DNA of 64,000 nt from Collinsella phocaeensis (GTDB lineage Bacteria; Actinomycetota; Coriobacteriia; Coriobacteriales; Coriobacteriaceae): positions 62,001-126,000 of the forward strand of contig NZ_FQLR01000003.1 of assembly GCF_900119895.1 (NCBI RefSeq), read 5' to 3'. The translations under genes and the position numbers were made by a program. Positions 18,190 to 26,777 of the stretch are shown one piece after another; position 1 is the stretch's first letter; each line of letters begins with the position of its first letter. The notes below the pieces were generated by a model. It made no database searches and had not been told where the DNA came from. It saw only the letters and a program-made list of their open reading frames with translations.

Positions 18190-20187
18190 CTAGTAGAGCT
18201 TGGCGCCGGCGGGGATGGCGTCGTCCACGATCAGCACGTTGAGGCGCTCGGGGGTCTCCTCCCCCTCCTGCTCGGCGTGGACCGCGGAGATGATCATGCC
18301 GCAGCTGGGGATGCCCATCATCTTGCGCGGCGGCAGGTTGGTGATGGCGATGAGCGTCTTGCCGATGAGGTCCTCCGGCTCGTAGTAGTCATGGATGCCG
18401 GACAGGATCGTGCGGTCGGTGCCGGTACCGTCATCCAGCGTGAAGTTCAGCAGCTTCTTGGACTTGGGCACGGCAACGCAATCCTTGACCTTAACCGCGC
18501 GGAAGTCGCTCTTGGCGAAGGTGTCGAAATCGACGAAGTCCTCGAAGAGCGGCTCGACGACGACCTGGGAGTAGTCGATCGTGGGCTTCATGGGCACAAG
18601 GAACGGGCTCGCGGACGCACCGGCCTCGGCCATCTGGGCGGCCTTGGCGGCAGCGGCACCGGACTTGGAGCCCTTCTCGGGCTTCATGTGCGGGAACAGC
18701 AGGACGTCGCGGATGGACGTGGAGTTGGTGAGCAGCATGACGACGCGGTCGATGCCGATGCCGATGCCGCCCGCCGGGGGCATGCCGTACTCGAGCGCAC
18801 GCACGTAGTCCTCGTCGTACTCCATGGCCTCGTCGTCGCCGGAGGCCTTCTCCTCCATCTGCGCGGCGAAGCGCTCGGCCTGGTCGACCGGATCGTTGAG
18901 CTCGGAGAACGCGTTGGCGTACTCATGACCGGCGATGACCAGCTCGAATCGGTGCGTGAGGCGCGGGTCGTCCTCATTGCGCTTGGCCAAAGGCGACACC
19001 TCGACGGGATAGTCGCATACAAAGGTGGGGTTCACGATGGTGTCCTCGCCCAGCTCGTCATAGAGCTCGGCGACCAGCTTGCCGGCGGTCCACTCGGGCC
19101 TGGTCTCGATACCGCGCTCGGCACAGGCGGCGCGCAGCTCCTCGACCGGGGTGTCGAGCGTGATCTCGCGGCCGAGGACCTCGGACACGACGTCGGTCAT
19201 GGAACGGCTTGCCCACGGGGAGAACAGGTCGATGGCCTGGCCCTGGTAGTCGATCGTGCCCTCGAGGCCGATGGCGCGCGCGGCGGCCTTGATGACGCCC
19301 TCGGCGAGCTCCTTCATGCCCTCGAGGTCGGAGTAGGCGCGATAGGCCTCCATGGTGGTGAACTCGGGGTTGTGGGTGAGGTCCATGCCCTCGTTGCGGA
19401 AGATGCGGCCGATCTCGAACACCTTCTCGTAGCCGCCCACCAGCAGGCGCTTGAGGTGCAGCTCGGTGGCGATGCGCAGGTAGTTCTCCTGGTTGAGCGC
19501 GTTGAAGTGCGTGATGAACGGCTTCGCGGTGGCGCCGCCCTGGATGGACTGCAGGATGGGGGTCTCGACCTCCATGTAGCCGTTGTCCTCCATGTAGCGG
19601 CGGAAGGTGGAGATGATCAGCGAGCGCTTGCGGAAGGTCTCGCGCACGTCCTCGTTCACGATGAGGTCGACGTAGCGCTGGCGATAGCGGGTCTCCTTGT
19701 CGGAGAGGCCGTGGAACTTCTCCGGCAGCGGGCGCACGGCCTTGGACAGCAGGCGCGCGGTGCGGGGCGCCACGGAGAGCTCGCCGCGCTTGGTGCGCAC
19801 GACGACGCCGGTGGCCTGGACGATATCGCCCAGGTCCAGGGACTTGAGGACCTCCCAGGAAGCCTCCTTCACGTCGTTCACGCGGCAGAAGAGCTGGATG
19901 TCGGCGGAGGGGTCGCGCAGGACGAGGAACATGATCTTGCCCTGGCCGCGCTTCGCCACGATACGGCCGCCCACGGTGACGGGCTCGGCGGCCTCTTCCT
20001 CGTTGGCGAGCCCGGCGTAGCGCTCGAGCAGGTCGGCGGCGTGGTCGGTCACGTCGGAGTGCTCGGGATAGGGGTTCTTGCCGGCGGCGTACAGCGCGGC
20101 GCGGTCCGCCAGGCGACGGGCGCGCTCGTCGTTCAGGGTGTTGGCGGCCTCGGCCTCGGTCGTCGCGGTCGTGGTGTTCTCGGCCAT
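18190..20187 (-). CDS. lysS: Lysyl-tRNA synthetase (class II) fused to a C-terminal tRNA-binding domain
   Basis: A 665-residue protein; ordinary bacterial LysRS is about 500. Residues ~1-515 are a complete class II LysRS: OB-fold anticodon domain (VGGRIVAKRGQGKIMFLVLRD), motif 2 IFRNEGMDLTHNPEFT, motif 3 GGIGIGIDRVVMLL. After a linker rich in Ala and Ser, residues ~553-665 form a Trbp111/MetRS-C type OB fold (FDTFAKSDFRAVKVKDC, LPPRKMMGIPSCGMI). That domain normally sits on MetRS or stands alone, and it is absent from the metG product in this window. It charges tRNA-Lys; the extra domain should raise tRNA affinity. The gap to greA upstream is 136 bases with a terminator. Confidence 0.96.
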   Translation of the reverse strand: MAENTTTATTEAEAANTLNDERARRLADRAALYAAGKNPYPEHSDVTDHAADLLERYAGLANEEEAAEPVTVGGRIVAKRGQGKIMFLVLRDPSADIQLFCRVNDVKEASWEVLKSLDLGDIVQATGVVVRTKRGELSVAPRTARLLSKAVRPLPEKFHGLSDKETRYRQRYVDLIVNEDVRETFRKRSLIISTFRRYMEDNGYMEVETPILQSIQGGATAKPFITHFNALNQENYLRIATELHLKRLLVGGYEKVFEIGRIFRNEGMDLTHNPEFTTMEAYRAYSDLEGMKELAEGVIKAAARAIGLEGTIDYQGQAIDLFSPWASRSMTDVVSEVLGREITLDTPVEELRAACAERGIETRPEWTAGKLVAELYDELGEDTIVNPTFVCDYPVEVSPLAKRNEDDPRLTHRFELVIAGHEYANAFSELNDPVDQAERFAAQMEEKASGDDEAMEYDEDYVRALEYGMPPAGGIGIGIDRVVMLLTNSTSIRDVLLFPHMKPEKGSKSGAAAAKAAQMAEAGASASPFLVPMKPTIDYSQVVVEPLFEDFVDFDTFAKSDFRAVKVKDCVAVPKSKKLLNFTLDDGTGTDRTILSGIHDYYEPEDLIGKTLIAITNLPPRKMMGIPSCGMIISAVHAEQEGEETPERLNVLIVDDAIPAGAKLY

Positions 20188-20264
20188 GGTTTCCTCTCCT
20201 ATGACGAATCGGCGACAGGGCTCACGGTACCTCCCCGTCGCCCAAACACGGGCGTAAACGAAAA

Positions 20265-20297
20265 CCGCCCCCCAGGGCCGTAGGCCTCGAGGGGCGG
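20265..20297 (-). terminator. Intrinsic terminator downstream of greA
   Basis: A GC-rich hairpin with CCGCCCC / GGGGCGG outer arms and an inner GGCC/GGCC helix. It is followed on the minus strand by TTTTCGTTT. Confidence 0.75.
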
Positions 20298-20323
20298 GCG
20301 AGCGCTAGGATTTCGGCGAAACC

Positions 20324-20797
20324 CTAGCGCGAGATCTTGGTGATGGTGTAGACGCGGGAAGCGCCGGAGGGCGTCACGACCTCGACGGTCTCGCCGGCGC
20401 CGTGACCGATGATGGCGCGGCCGACCGGGGACTCGTTGGAGATCTTGTGCTGCAGGGAGTTGGTCTCGGTGGTGCCCACGAGGGTGACCTCGGTGACCTC
20501 GCCGTCGGCATCGACGAGCGCGACGGTGCTGCCGATGGAGACGATCAGATCCTGATCGCTCTCGGAAGCATCCTTCGCGTTGGCCAGGATGGCCTGGATC
20601 TCGGCGATACGGGCGGCGTTGCGGGCCTGCTCCTCCTTCGCGGCGTCGTACTCGGCGTTCTCGGAAAGGTCGCCGAACGCGCGGGCTTCCTTGATGTGCT
20701 CGACGATCTCACGGCTCTTCTCGCCCTCGCGCCACTCGAGCTCCTCGATGAGCTTCTGGCGGCCTTCGGCGGTCAGTACGATCTCGCTAGCGTCCAT
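20324..20797 (-). CDS. greA: Transcription elongation factor GreA
   Basis: A 157-residue protein, the family's usual length. It has an N-terminal coiled-coil (LTAEGRQKLIEELEW to QARNAARIAEIQAIL) with the acidic tip region AFGDLSENAEYDAAKEEQ, which reaches the RNA polymerase active site. A C-terminal FKBP-like domain (ESPVGRAIIGHGAGETVEV) follows. It rescues backtracked RNA polymerase by transcript cleavage. AAGGAG precedes the ATG. Confidence 0.96.
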   Translation of the reverse strand: MDASEIVLTAEGRQKLIEELEWREGEKSREIVEHIKEARAFGDLSENAEYDAAKEEQARNAARIAEIQAILANAKDASESDQDLIVSIGSTVALVDADGEVTEVTLVGTTETNSLQHKISNESPVGRAIIGHGAGETVEVVTPSGASRVYTITKISR

Positions 20798-20854
20798 GCG
20801 GGCTTCTCCTTGCTATCCCCTGCGCGCTTGCGCGCGCTGCTACGTAAACACGGA

Positions 20855-20888
20855 ATGACCGGCCAACCCCTTCGGGGAAGCCGGTCAT
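20855..20888 (-). terminator. Hairpin downstream of tatA
   Basis: Arms ATGACCGG / CCGGTCAT enclose an inner CCCC-TTCG-GGGG tetraloop stem, 24 bases after the tatA stop. The T-run is poor. Confidence 0.6.
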
Positions 20889-20912
20889 CGCTCACCCCGT
20901 TGCGGGACGAGG

Positions 20913-21167
20913 TTACTCGGCGTCCTGCGCGGACTCCTTCTTGGCCTTAGCCTCGGCGAGCTTGGCCTCGAGCTCGCGGATCTCGGCGTCCTCAGTGGAC
21001 TCCTCGATGACCTCGGTCTCCTCGGGAGCGTCATCACCCTCCATGCCCTCACGGATGTTCTTCACCGTCTTGCCGAGCGACTTGCCGAGCTTCGGCAGGT
21101 TCTTGGGCCCGAAGATGACCAGCACGACGATGAGGATCAGAATCCATTCCATACCTTTAGGAAACAT
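20913..21167 (-). CDS. tatA: Twin-arginine translocase subunit TatA/E
   Basis: An 84-residue protein. A single N-terminal membrane helix (WILILIVVLVIFGPKNLPKL) carries the FGPKNLPKLGKSLG hinge and amphipathic helix typical of TatA. A charged, acidic tail (DDAPEETEVIEESTEDAE) follows. TatA oligomers form the translocation element for folded proteins. The ATG at 21167 was chosen because AAGGA lies 7 bases upstream and the membrane helix follows at once. No tatB or tatC lies in this window. Confidence 0.92.
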   Translation of the reverse strand: MFPKGMEWILILIVVLVIFGPKNLPKLGKSLGKTVKNIREGMEGDDAPEETEVIEESTEDAEIRELEAKLAEAKAKKESAQDAE

Positions 21168-21526
21168 GGTAGTCCTTCCAGATTGCGGCAACGCGAGCTC
21201 GGACACGCGTGCATCCGACGAAGAGCCGGGTGTTCCAGCTCGAACGAGTATACCCCGCTTGCGCTGCGCGAACAACTCCGCCACATTTTCGACCGGACGC
21301 GTCCAGGCCGCGGAGCGCCCGCCCCTCAGGCCCGTGCCCACGGCGCGGCGTGCGCGCCCGGAACCCGCCAGAACCGGCGGGCGCGCGGGCCATCTCGTCA
21401 AATCAGCAGGTCGGCACCATGGCGGACCCGAGCGGGCGCCGCGGCGCCCATGCACCGCGACGAAGGGCCGCGGGTCACGTTCTCGCACGAGCCCATGCGC
21501 GCTCGATACGAAAACCTTGCAGAACC
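21168..21526. other. Non-coding gap between dacA-like gene and tatA
   Basis: These 359 bases contain a small hairpin CCCGCC-AGAACC-GGCGGG near 21363-21380. It may end the carboxypeptidase transcript, but it lacks a T-run. No gene is apparent. Confidence 0.4.
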
Positions 21527-22891
21527 CTAACCGTTCGCAGGCGAAAGCGTCGCGATGTCGGGCGCCGGCCCCACGATCTCGGGCGGCGCGACCGTGGGCT
21601 CCCCGGTCACGGTGCGAACCAGGCGGTCGAGCTGCACGAGCAGCCAGCTCAGCGGGTCGGGCGCCGAGACGTCCTCGGCCGCGATGAGGTCGACGCGGGC
21701 GACCTCCTCCCCGTCCTGCGTAAGGACGAGGTCCCCCACGTCCTCGCCCACGGCGACGTCCCCGGTGATGTCCTCCGGCTCCACCGAGCGCTCGACGGGC
21801 CCGGCCAAGCTGAAGACGCCCACGGCCCCCATGGGGTCGGCGACCGTGGCGTCTACCGTCTTGTCCGTCCAGGCGGCGTGCGGAACGCGGGCGACCAACG
21901 CGCTGCCGTCGGGAGCCATCGCCTCGCTCGTCACCAAGGGATAGGCGACCACATGGTCGTAATACCAGTTGGCAAGCGCCAGGGTGTCGGCGAAACGCTG
22001 CTCGTCGCCGTCGCTGCCGAGCGTGACCGTGTAGATCTCGCCCCCGTCTTCGCGCGAGAACGCTCCCACGAAGCACTGGAGCGCCTCATAGGTTCCGCCC
22101 GTCTTGCCTCCGATGTTTCCGTCGCGTCCGAGGATGGTGTTGCGCTCGATCATGGTGATGTCGCGCTCCGCCCCGTCGGACCCGGTAACGGTGATCACGT
22201 TGTTCGTCGTGGAGGTCAGCGCGCGGAAGTCATCGTTTTGCATCGCGTATGCGAACAGCGTCGCCACATCGCGGGCTGATGAGTGCATATCGGCTTCCCA
22301 GCCCTCGAAATCGAGGCCATGGGGATTGGTGAAGGCGCTCTTCATCCCCAACTCGGCAGACTTGTCGTTCATCGCCCGGATGAACACGCCGTAGGGATCG
22401 TCGCTCGACGGGTCGATCTTGGCGCCGACGGTGGAGGCGATCGCCATCGCCGCATCGTTGCCCGAGGGAACGAGCAGGGCGCGCAGGGCCTCCTCCATCG
22501 TGAGGACATCGCCCTCCCTGAGGTCCGCTGACGACTGGCCGACCGTCGCCGCGGCGTGGTCGACGACCACCTCGTCATCGAGGCTCGAGTTCTCGAGCGC
22601 GACGATAGCGGTCATCACCTTGGTGATGGAGGCGATCTTCACCTGGGCGTCCGCGTCGCGCTCGAAGTAGACCGTGCCGTCCGACCCCACGACGATGGCA
22701 TTGCGGGCCTCGATGTCGGGGCGGTCCGACGCGTCGTCGTCCCGTTCTGACTCCGCGATGCCCAAAATGGCGTCGGTATCGAGTTGCGAGGCGAATGCAG
22801 GCTGCGGGCATGCAAGGATTTGCGACGCGAGCGCAGCGACGGCGAGCACGGGCAGCGCGGCGCGCGTTGCGCGCGCGGAGAGCTTGGACAC
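21527..22891 (-). CDS. D-alanyl-D-alanine carboxypeptidase (PBP5/DacA type)
   Basis: A 454-residue exported S11 peptidase that trims the terminal D-Ala of peptidoglycan stem peptides. A signal peptide (hydrophobic ALPVLAVAALASQILA, cleavage near AFAS) leads the protein. The three penicillin-binding motifs follow: SITK (serine nucleophile), SGND and KTGGT. The C-terminal ~170 residues are a PBP5-C-like beta domain plus a tail. A hydrophobic stretch near the end (WLLVQLDRLVRTVTG) may anchor it. I chose the GTG at 22891, 7 bases after GAGGGAG; an in-frame GTG at 22924 has no ribosome-binding site. Confidence 0.92.
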   Translation of the reverse strand: MSKLSARATRAALPVLAVAALASQILACPQPAFASQLDTDAILGIAESERDDDASDRPDIEARNAIVVGSDGTVYFERDADAQVKIASITKVMTAIVALENSSLDDEVVVDHAAATVGQSSADLREGDVLTMEEALRALLVPSGNDAAMAIASTVGAKIDPSSDDPYGVFIRAMNDKSAELGMKSAFTNPHGLDFEGWEADMHSSARDVATLFAYAMQNDDFRALTSTTNNVITVTGSDGAERDITMIERNTILGRDGNIGGKTGGTYEALQCFVGAFSREDGGEIYTVTLGSDGDEQRFADTLALANWYYDHVVAYPLVTSEAMAPDGSALVARVPHAAWTDKTVDATVADPMGAVGVFSLAGPVERSVEPEDITGDVAVGEDVGDLVLTQDGEEVARVDLIAAEDVSAPDPLSWLLVQLDRLVRTVTGEPTVAPPEIVGPAPDIATLSPANG

Positions 22892-23692
22892 AGTAGGACT
22901 CCCTCGGGTTCGACTAGATATCACATTTCACAAGATAGCTGCCAGTATAGCGCGCACCGAAGCCTCCACGGCACGAGGCGGCCGGGCAGACGGCGCGGCC
23001 GGTGCCCTGCCGGCCCGGCACGCGCTGGGCTTGGACGCGGGGCAGCCGCGCAAAGCCATCGCGCGGCGCGCTGCGCGTCGTCGGAAGGTGTATCCAGGCA
23101 GGCGCGACGCCGCGCGGGGCGATGCAATCCGTAACCCACTGTCTTTTTTGCTTGACCCCCTGTTCATCTGGACGAAAATGGCAGATATATAAGCGATCCT
23201 GAGCATCAAGCTCGTCGCAACGCCCACAATCCTCCCAAACCGCCCCCGATTTTTCATGCAGACCCCCCCTTTTTCGAGAACCAGAGCGCTGATGCGGCCA
23301 TCTGTCGGAGCGAGCCGCGGCGGAAGCTTCTGTATCTGCCAATTATGTCCAGAAGAGAAGGGGGTTATGATTAAAATCCACCTCGATCCGCGGTCACTGG
23401 CCCTGTACGCACCGCGCGCCGTCGCATTCCGGTCGACGTAACATCGACTGCTTCTCTCGACAACCCGAAACAACGCCCATCGGGGGCACGTGGGCCTCAT
23501 GGCCGCCATCCCCCACCGAGCGCACAGGTCGAACGGCGCCGTTCGACCGCAACGCCCATCGCGCACTGCGAACCGGGCGCTGGGCGAAGAGATGAAAAAG
23601 ACCCCGCGCCCTGCTATACTGAATTGGTTTGTTTGCTATGTTGGGACCATTCTGCCTCGCCGAGGCACATCGCACGGTCCCGAGGAGGCGTA
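22892..23692. other. Long non-coding region upstream of veg
   Basis: These 801 bases have no convincing gene. They contain the inverted-repeat element 23154-23365. Upstream of veg there is a good extended -10 (TGCTATACT, 23612-23620) without a clear -35. Confidence 0.5.
23154..23365. repeat. MITE-like element with ~40-bp imperfect terminal inverted repeats
   Basis: Bases 23154-23193 match the reverse complement of 23326-23365 at 32 of 40 positions by hand alignment. The shared core reads roughly CTGGAC-n5-TGGCAGATA. The 132-base interior is non-coding. No transposase is present. It could also be two opposed copies of a regulatory site. Confidence 0.55.
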
Positions 23693-23989
23693 ATGGAAGA
23701 ACTCGAAGTCAACCACGTCAACGATATCCACGTCAAGCTCTCTGAAATGCTCGAGCAGCGCGTTCGCGTGAAGGCCAACATGGGCCGCACGCGCATCGTC
23801 GAGCGCATGGGCACCATCAAGACCGTCCACCCGTCCGTCTTCATCATCGAGGTCGACGAGCGTCGCGGGCGCAAATCCCGTCAGTCCTACCAGTACGTCG
23901 ACGTCCTGACCGGCACCGTCGAGCTCTTCGATCCCGAATCGGGCGAGCGCCTCTTCACCCCCATGGGCGACCAGGGCGAGGAGCACTAG
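23693..23989 (+). CDS. veg: Veg-family protein
   Basis: A 98-residue protein of the Veg family (DUF1021): an N-terminal helix, then RVRVKANMGRTRIVERMGTI and SVFIIEVDERRGRKSRQSYQY. The fold is a small beta barrel seen mainly in Firmicutes and Coriobacteriia. In Bacillus subtilis Veg influences biofilm formation and spore outgrowth; its molecular role is unclear. AGGAGG precedes the ATG. The stop lies 3 bases before the ispE start, so the two are one operon, as in many Firmicutes. Confidence 0.9.
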   Translation: MEELEVNHVNDIHVKLSEMLEQRVRVKANMGRTRIVERMGTIKTVHPSVFIIEVDERRGRKSRQSYQYVDVLTGTVELFDPESGERLFTPMGDQGEEH

Positions 23990-23992
23990 GTC

Positions 23993-24883
23993 ATGTCCCG
24001 TGAGCTCAAGGTTACCGCGCCGGCAAAGGTGAACCTCCATCTGGGGGTCCACCCCGTCGCCGACGAGCGCGGATACCACCGCGTCGATTCCGTCATGTGC
24101 GCCGTGGACCTGCACGACGAGCTCATCATCTCTCCATCCGACCGCCTGAGCGTCGAGATGGAACCGCCCGTCGACCTGCCCATGGAGCAGAATTCCGTCT
24201 TCCGCGCCGCCGATGCCCTCAGCCGCGCGCTGGGCCGGGACGCCCGCTTCGCCATCCGCATCGTGAAGCGCATTCCCATCTGCTCGGGCCTGGGCGGGCC
24301 GTCCACAGACGCAGCCGCCGCCATCATGGGGCTCTGCCGCCTATGGCATGTACCTCCCACCGACGAGCGCGTCATCGAGGTCGCGCGCGCGATCGGCGCC
24401 GACGTCCCGTTCTTTCTCTATGGGCTTCCCTCGTACCTTGCAGGTGCCGGAGACATCCTTGCCGAAAGCTTCCCCGATGTACCGCGCATGCCCGTCGTGA
24501 TCGTCCGGCCAGAAGGAGACGGCGTGAGCGCGGGAGCCGCCTACAAGCGCTTTGACGCCCGCCCGCAGCCCACCCCCGACATCCAGCCCATGCTCGACGC
24601 GCTGCGCGCGGGGGATTGCGACGAGATCTGCCAACGCGCGGTCAACAACCTCGGACCCGCCGCACGCGAGCTCGAACCGGCAATCACCGAGGTGCTCTCC
24701 TGGCTCTCCGGGCAGGATGGCGTGCGCTGCTCGCTTGTCTCGGGTTCGGGCTCGGCGTCATTTGCGATCACCGAGACGGCGGAACAGGCTGCCGCCATAG
24801 CCCGCGCGGCTTCCGACCAGCTCGGATGGTGGTCCCATGCGGGAAGCACGGAAAACTCCGGTCCGATTGTCAATTTTCTCTAG
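23993..24883 (+). CDS. ispE: 4-diphosphocytidyl-2-C-methyl-D-erythritol kinase
   Basis: A 296-residue GHMP kinase of the MEP (non-mevalonate) isoprenoid pathway. It phosphorylates the 2-OH of CDP-methylerythritol. The N-terminal APAKVNLHLGV substrate motif, the ATP-binding loop PICSGLGGPSTDAAAAI, and the C-terminal SLVSGSGSASFAI are all present. The length is normal. It is translated immediately after veg (3-base gap). Confidence 0.95.
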   Translation: MSRELKVTAPAKVNLHLGVHPVADERGYHRVDSVMCAVDLHDELIISPSDRLSVEMEPPVDLPMEQNSVFRAADALSRALGRDARFAIRIVKRIPICSGLGGPSTDAAAAIMGLCRLWHVPPTDERVIEVARAIGADVPFFLYGLPSYLAGAGDILAESFPDVPRMPVVIVRPEGDGVSAGAAYKRFDARPQPTPDIQPMLDALRAGDCDEICQRAVNNLGPAARELEPAITEVLSWLSGQDGVRCSLVSGSGSASFAITETAEQAAAIARAASDQLGWWSHAGSTENSGPIVNFL

Positions 24884-24921
24884 CGACGGACCGATGTTCT
24901 GTGCTAATATAATCTAGCTTT

Positions 24922-24998
24922 CGGGTTGTGGCTCAGTTTGGTAGAGCACTGCGTTCGGGACGCAGGGGTCGCTGGTTCAAATCCAGTCAACCCGACCA
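24922..24998 (+). tRNA. tRNA-Pro (anticodon CGG)
   Basis: A 77-base cloverleaf: acceptor CGGGTTG / CAACCCG with A73 and an encoded CCA. The anticodon stem is CTGCG / CGCAG with loop TTCGGGA, and the T-loop is TTCAAAT. The C1-G72 pair and A73 are typical of tRNA-Pro. A perfect TATAAT -10 lies at 24908-24913, directly upstream. Confidence 0.96.
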
Positions 24999-25006
24999 TC
25001 GTATGT

Positions 25007-25043
25007 AAAAGCGGTCTCACAGAGTGTGGGGCCGCTTTTCTTT
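25007..25043 (+). terminator. Terminator of tRNA-Pro
   Basis: Arms AAAAGCGG-T-CTCACA / TGTGGG-G-CCGCTTTT are followed by TTTTCTTTT, starting 8 bases after the tRNA. The rest of the gap up to 25298 shows nothing. Confidence 0.85.
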
Positions 25044-25298
25044 TGCGTGCGCTGCGCGATAAGGGTAGACGCTGTGCAGCGGAGCGAGGCAACCGCCTGA
25101 ATCGACCCTTCATGCAAGTGACGGACGGAGTGGAACCCAACCGGATCGCCGCCCCGTCGTCATGAGAGCGGTTCATATCGTCCGAACCGCCGTCGGTGCC
25201 CACCCGAAACCCGAATCGCGAGTCGCTCATGCGTCGACGCGCGGTCGGCGCCTACCCGCCAAGACGGCCAGCGACGGCCGTGCGCTCCCTGCAAAACA

Positions 25299-25760
25299 CT
25301 ACTTCTTGCGGCGACGCTTGCGCGCCGCCTTGGCTGCGGCCTTCTCGGCCTTTTCCTTCGCAGCCCGCTCCTCCGCTGCGCGGCGAATCGCGGCGCGCTG
25401 GTCGGCGTACTTCTCCTCGGTGAGCACCTTCGCCTGATGCCGCGAGACGAACCAGACGATAAACGTCACGATGAACAGCAGCGCGGTGGCGATGCTGGTG
25501 ACCGATTCCAGATCGGCGTTGCCGAGATACGCCCCCAAGCGAGATACGGCATATCCGAGCACGGTCAGCGCGAGCAGCGCGTACGCCACGCGGGCGAGCG
25601 GGAGGTCGCGGTGGATCTCGTTGTCCACGTTGGGTCCGCCCATGGCGGCCTCGCGGCGCTCGCGGAGTATCTCGGCCGTGGTCTTATCCGGCCGCTCCGA
25701 AGAGCCCTTCCCCGCTGCAGCCCGCTCGGCGTCCTTCTCGTCCTTCTCGTTCGTCTCCAT
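25299..25760 (-). CDS. Hypothetical two-helix membrane protein with basic tail
   Basis: A 153-residue protein I cannot assign to a family. It has a charged N-terminus rich in Glu and Lys. Two membrane segments lie around residues 58-76 and 86-106 (VAYALLALTVLGYAV, ATALLFIVTFIVWFV). The C-terminal ~40 residues are an alanine/lysine/arginine-rich helix ending in ARKRRRKK. The ATG directly follows the tatD stop with no gap, so it belongs to the rsmA-tatD operon. Its function is unknown. Confidence 0.75.
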   Translation of the reverse strand: METNEKDEKDAERAAAGKGSSERPDKTTAEILRERREAAMGGPNVDNEIHRDLPLARVAYALLALTVLGYAVSRLGAYLGNADLESVTSIATALLFIVTFIVWFVSRHQAKVLTEEKYADQRAAIRRAAEERAAKEKAEKAAAKAARKRRRKK

Positions 25761-26777
25761 CTACCTACGTCCTCCAAAGAGCTGTGTCGAATTGCGCCAG
25801 ACAGCATACGCTATGTCACGGGGGCCCTCACCCGTACGCGACGAACGGTCAGACGCCAGGGCGCCGACGGTCCACGGAATCATGGCGGGCTCGCACTCGA
25901 GGCCCCGCACCGGCTCGGGCGCCATATAGGGACAGTCCGTCTCGAACAACAAGCGGTCGATCGGACAGGCGGCAAATGCCTCGCGCACCGCATCGTTGCG
26001 CTTGAAGGTGGCGGAGCCTCCGAACGCGATATGGCATCCGCGCTCAAGAAATTGCTCCATCGTGGCCCGGTCCTCCCCGAAGCAGTGGAGGACGCAGCCC
26101 GCGGAAGGGATGCCGACGCGATCGAGAACCGTCAGGGCGTCAGCATGCGCGGCGCGCGCCTCGTCGTCGCAATCGTTGCGCAGGTGCAGCTCGACGGGCA
26201 CGTCGCGCGCGACGGCGACCTCGAGCTGGCGCGCCATGACCTCCATCTGCAGGTCGTGCGGCGCCGCCTCGATCCCGTCGTCGGCATCGAAATGATAGTC
26301 GAGCCCGATCTCGCCCACGCCTATGCAAAGCGGCTGGTCGAGGGCCTCGAGAAAGCGCGCATGCACGGCGACATCGTAATCGGGCGCGCCGTACGGGTGC
26401 ACGCCCGCCAAGAAGGCGACGTTCCCGAAGAGCTCGAAGGGGTCATCGAGCTCCCGTCCCGATGCGAACGGCAGCACATGGGCGGACCCGTCCTCAATCG
26501 ATTGGGCGAGCAGGTCGCGGGCGCTCGCGACCCACGCCGCGAGTTGATCCGCATACGCGCGCGCATCGCATGCGTCCGCCGCCGCGTCCCAGATGGTCGT
26601 CATCTGGCGGACACCAGCGCATGCAGCGCGAACAAGGACCTCGACGGGATCCTTGTCCCAAAAGCACAAAAGATGGGCATGGGTGTCGGCGATGGGGGCC
26701 AACGGGTTCGGAACGGCGTAAATGCGCTTCTTCTTCGCGAACGCAAGGAAGAAGCGGCTTTCCTGATCAGGGATCAC
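25761..26777 (-). CDS. tatD: TatD-family metal-dependent deoxyribonuclease
   Basis: A 338-residue TIM-barrel metallohydrolase, longer than the usual ~260. The ligand pattern is intact: ADTHAHLLCF (HxH), CIGVGEIGLDYHF (Glu), VELHLRN (His), LHCFGED (His), LFETDCPYMAPEP (Asp). The gene starts with GTG inside GTGATC, overlapping the rsmA stop by 4 bases, behind a GAGGGGG site. It is therefore translationally coupled. The first ~25 residues precede the barrel and are not conserved. Confidence 0.92.
   Translation of the reverse strand: MIPDQESRFFLAFAKKKRIYAVPNPLAPIADTHAHLLCFWDKDPVEVLVRAACAGVRQMTTIWDAAADACDARAYADQLAAWVASARDLLAQSIEDGSAHVLPFASGRELDDPFELFGNVAFLAGVHPYGAPDYDVAVHARFLEALDQPLCIGVGEIGLDYHFDADDGIEAAPHDLQMEVMARQLEVAVARDVPVELHLRNDCDDEARAAHADALTVLDRVGIPSAGCVLHCFGEDRATMEQFLERGCHIAFGGSATFKRNDAVREAFAACPIDRLLFETDCPYMAPEPVRGLECEPAMIPWTVGALASDRSSRTGEGPRDIAYAVWRNSTQLFGGRR

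Noticed and set aside
22928-23566. 212-codon minus-strand frame in the gap before veg
   Set aside because: Arg/Ala/Ser-rich with no motif, and it spans the inverted-repeat element.
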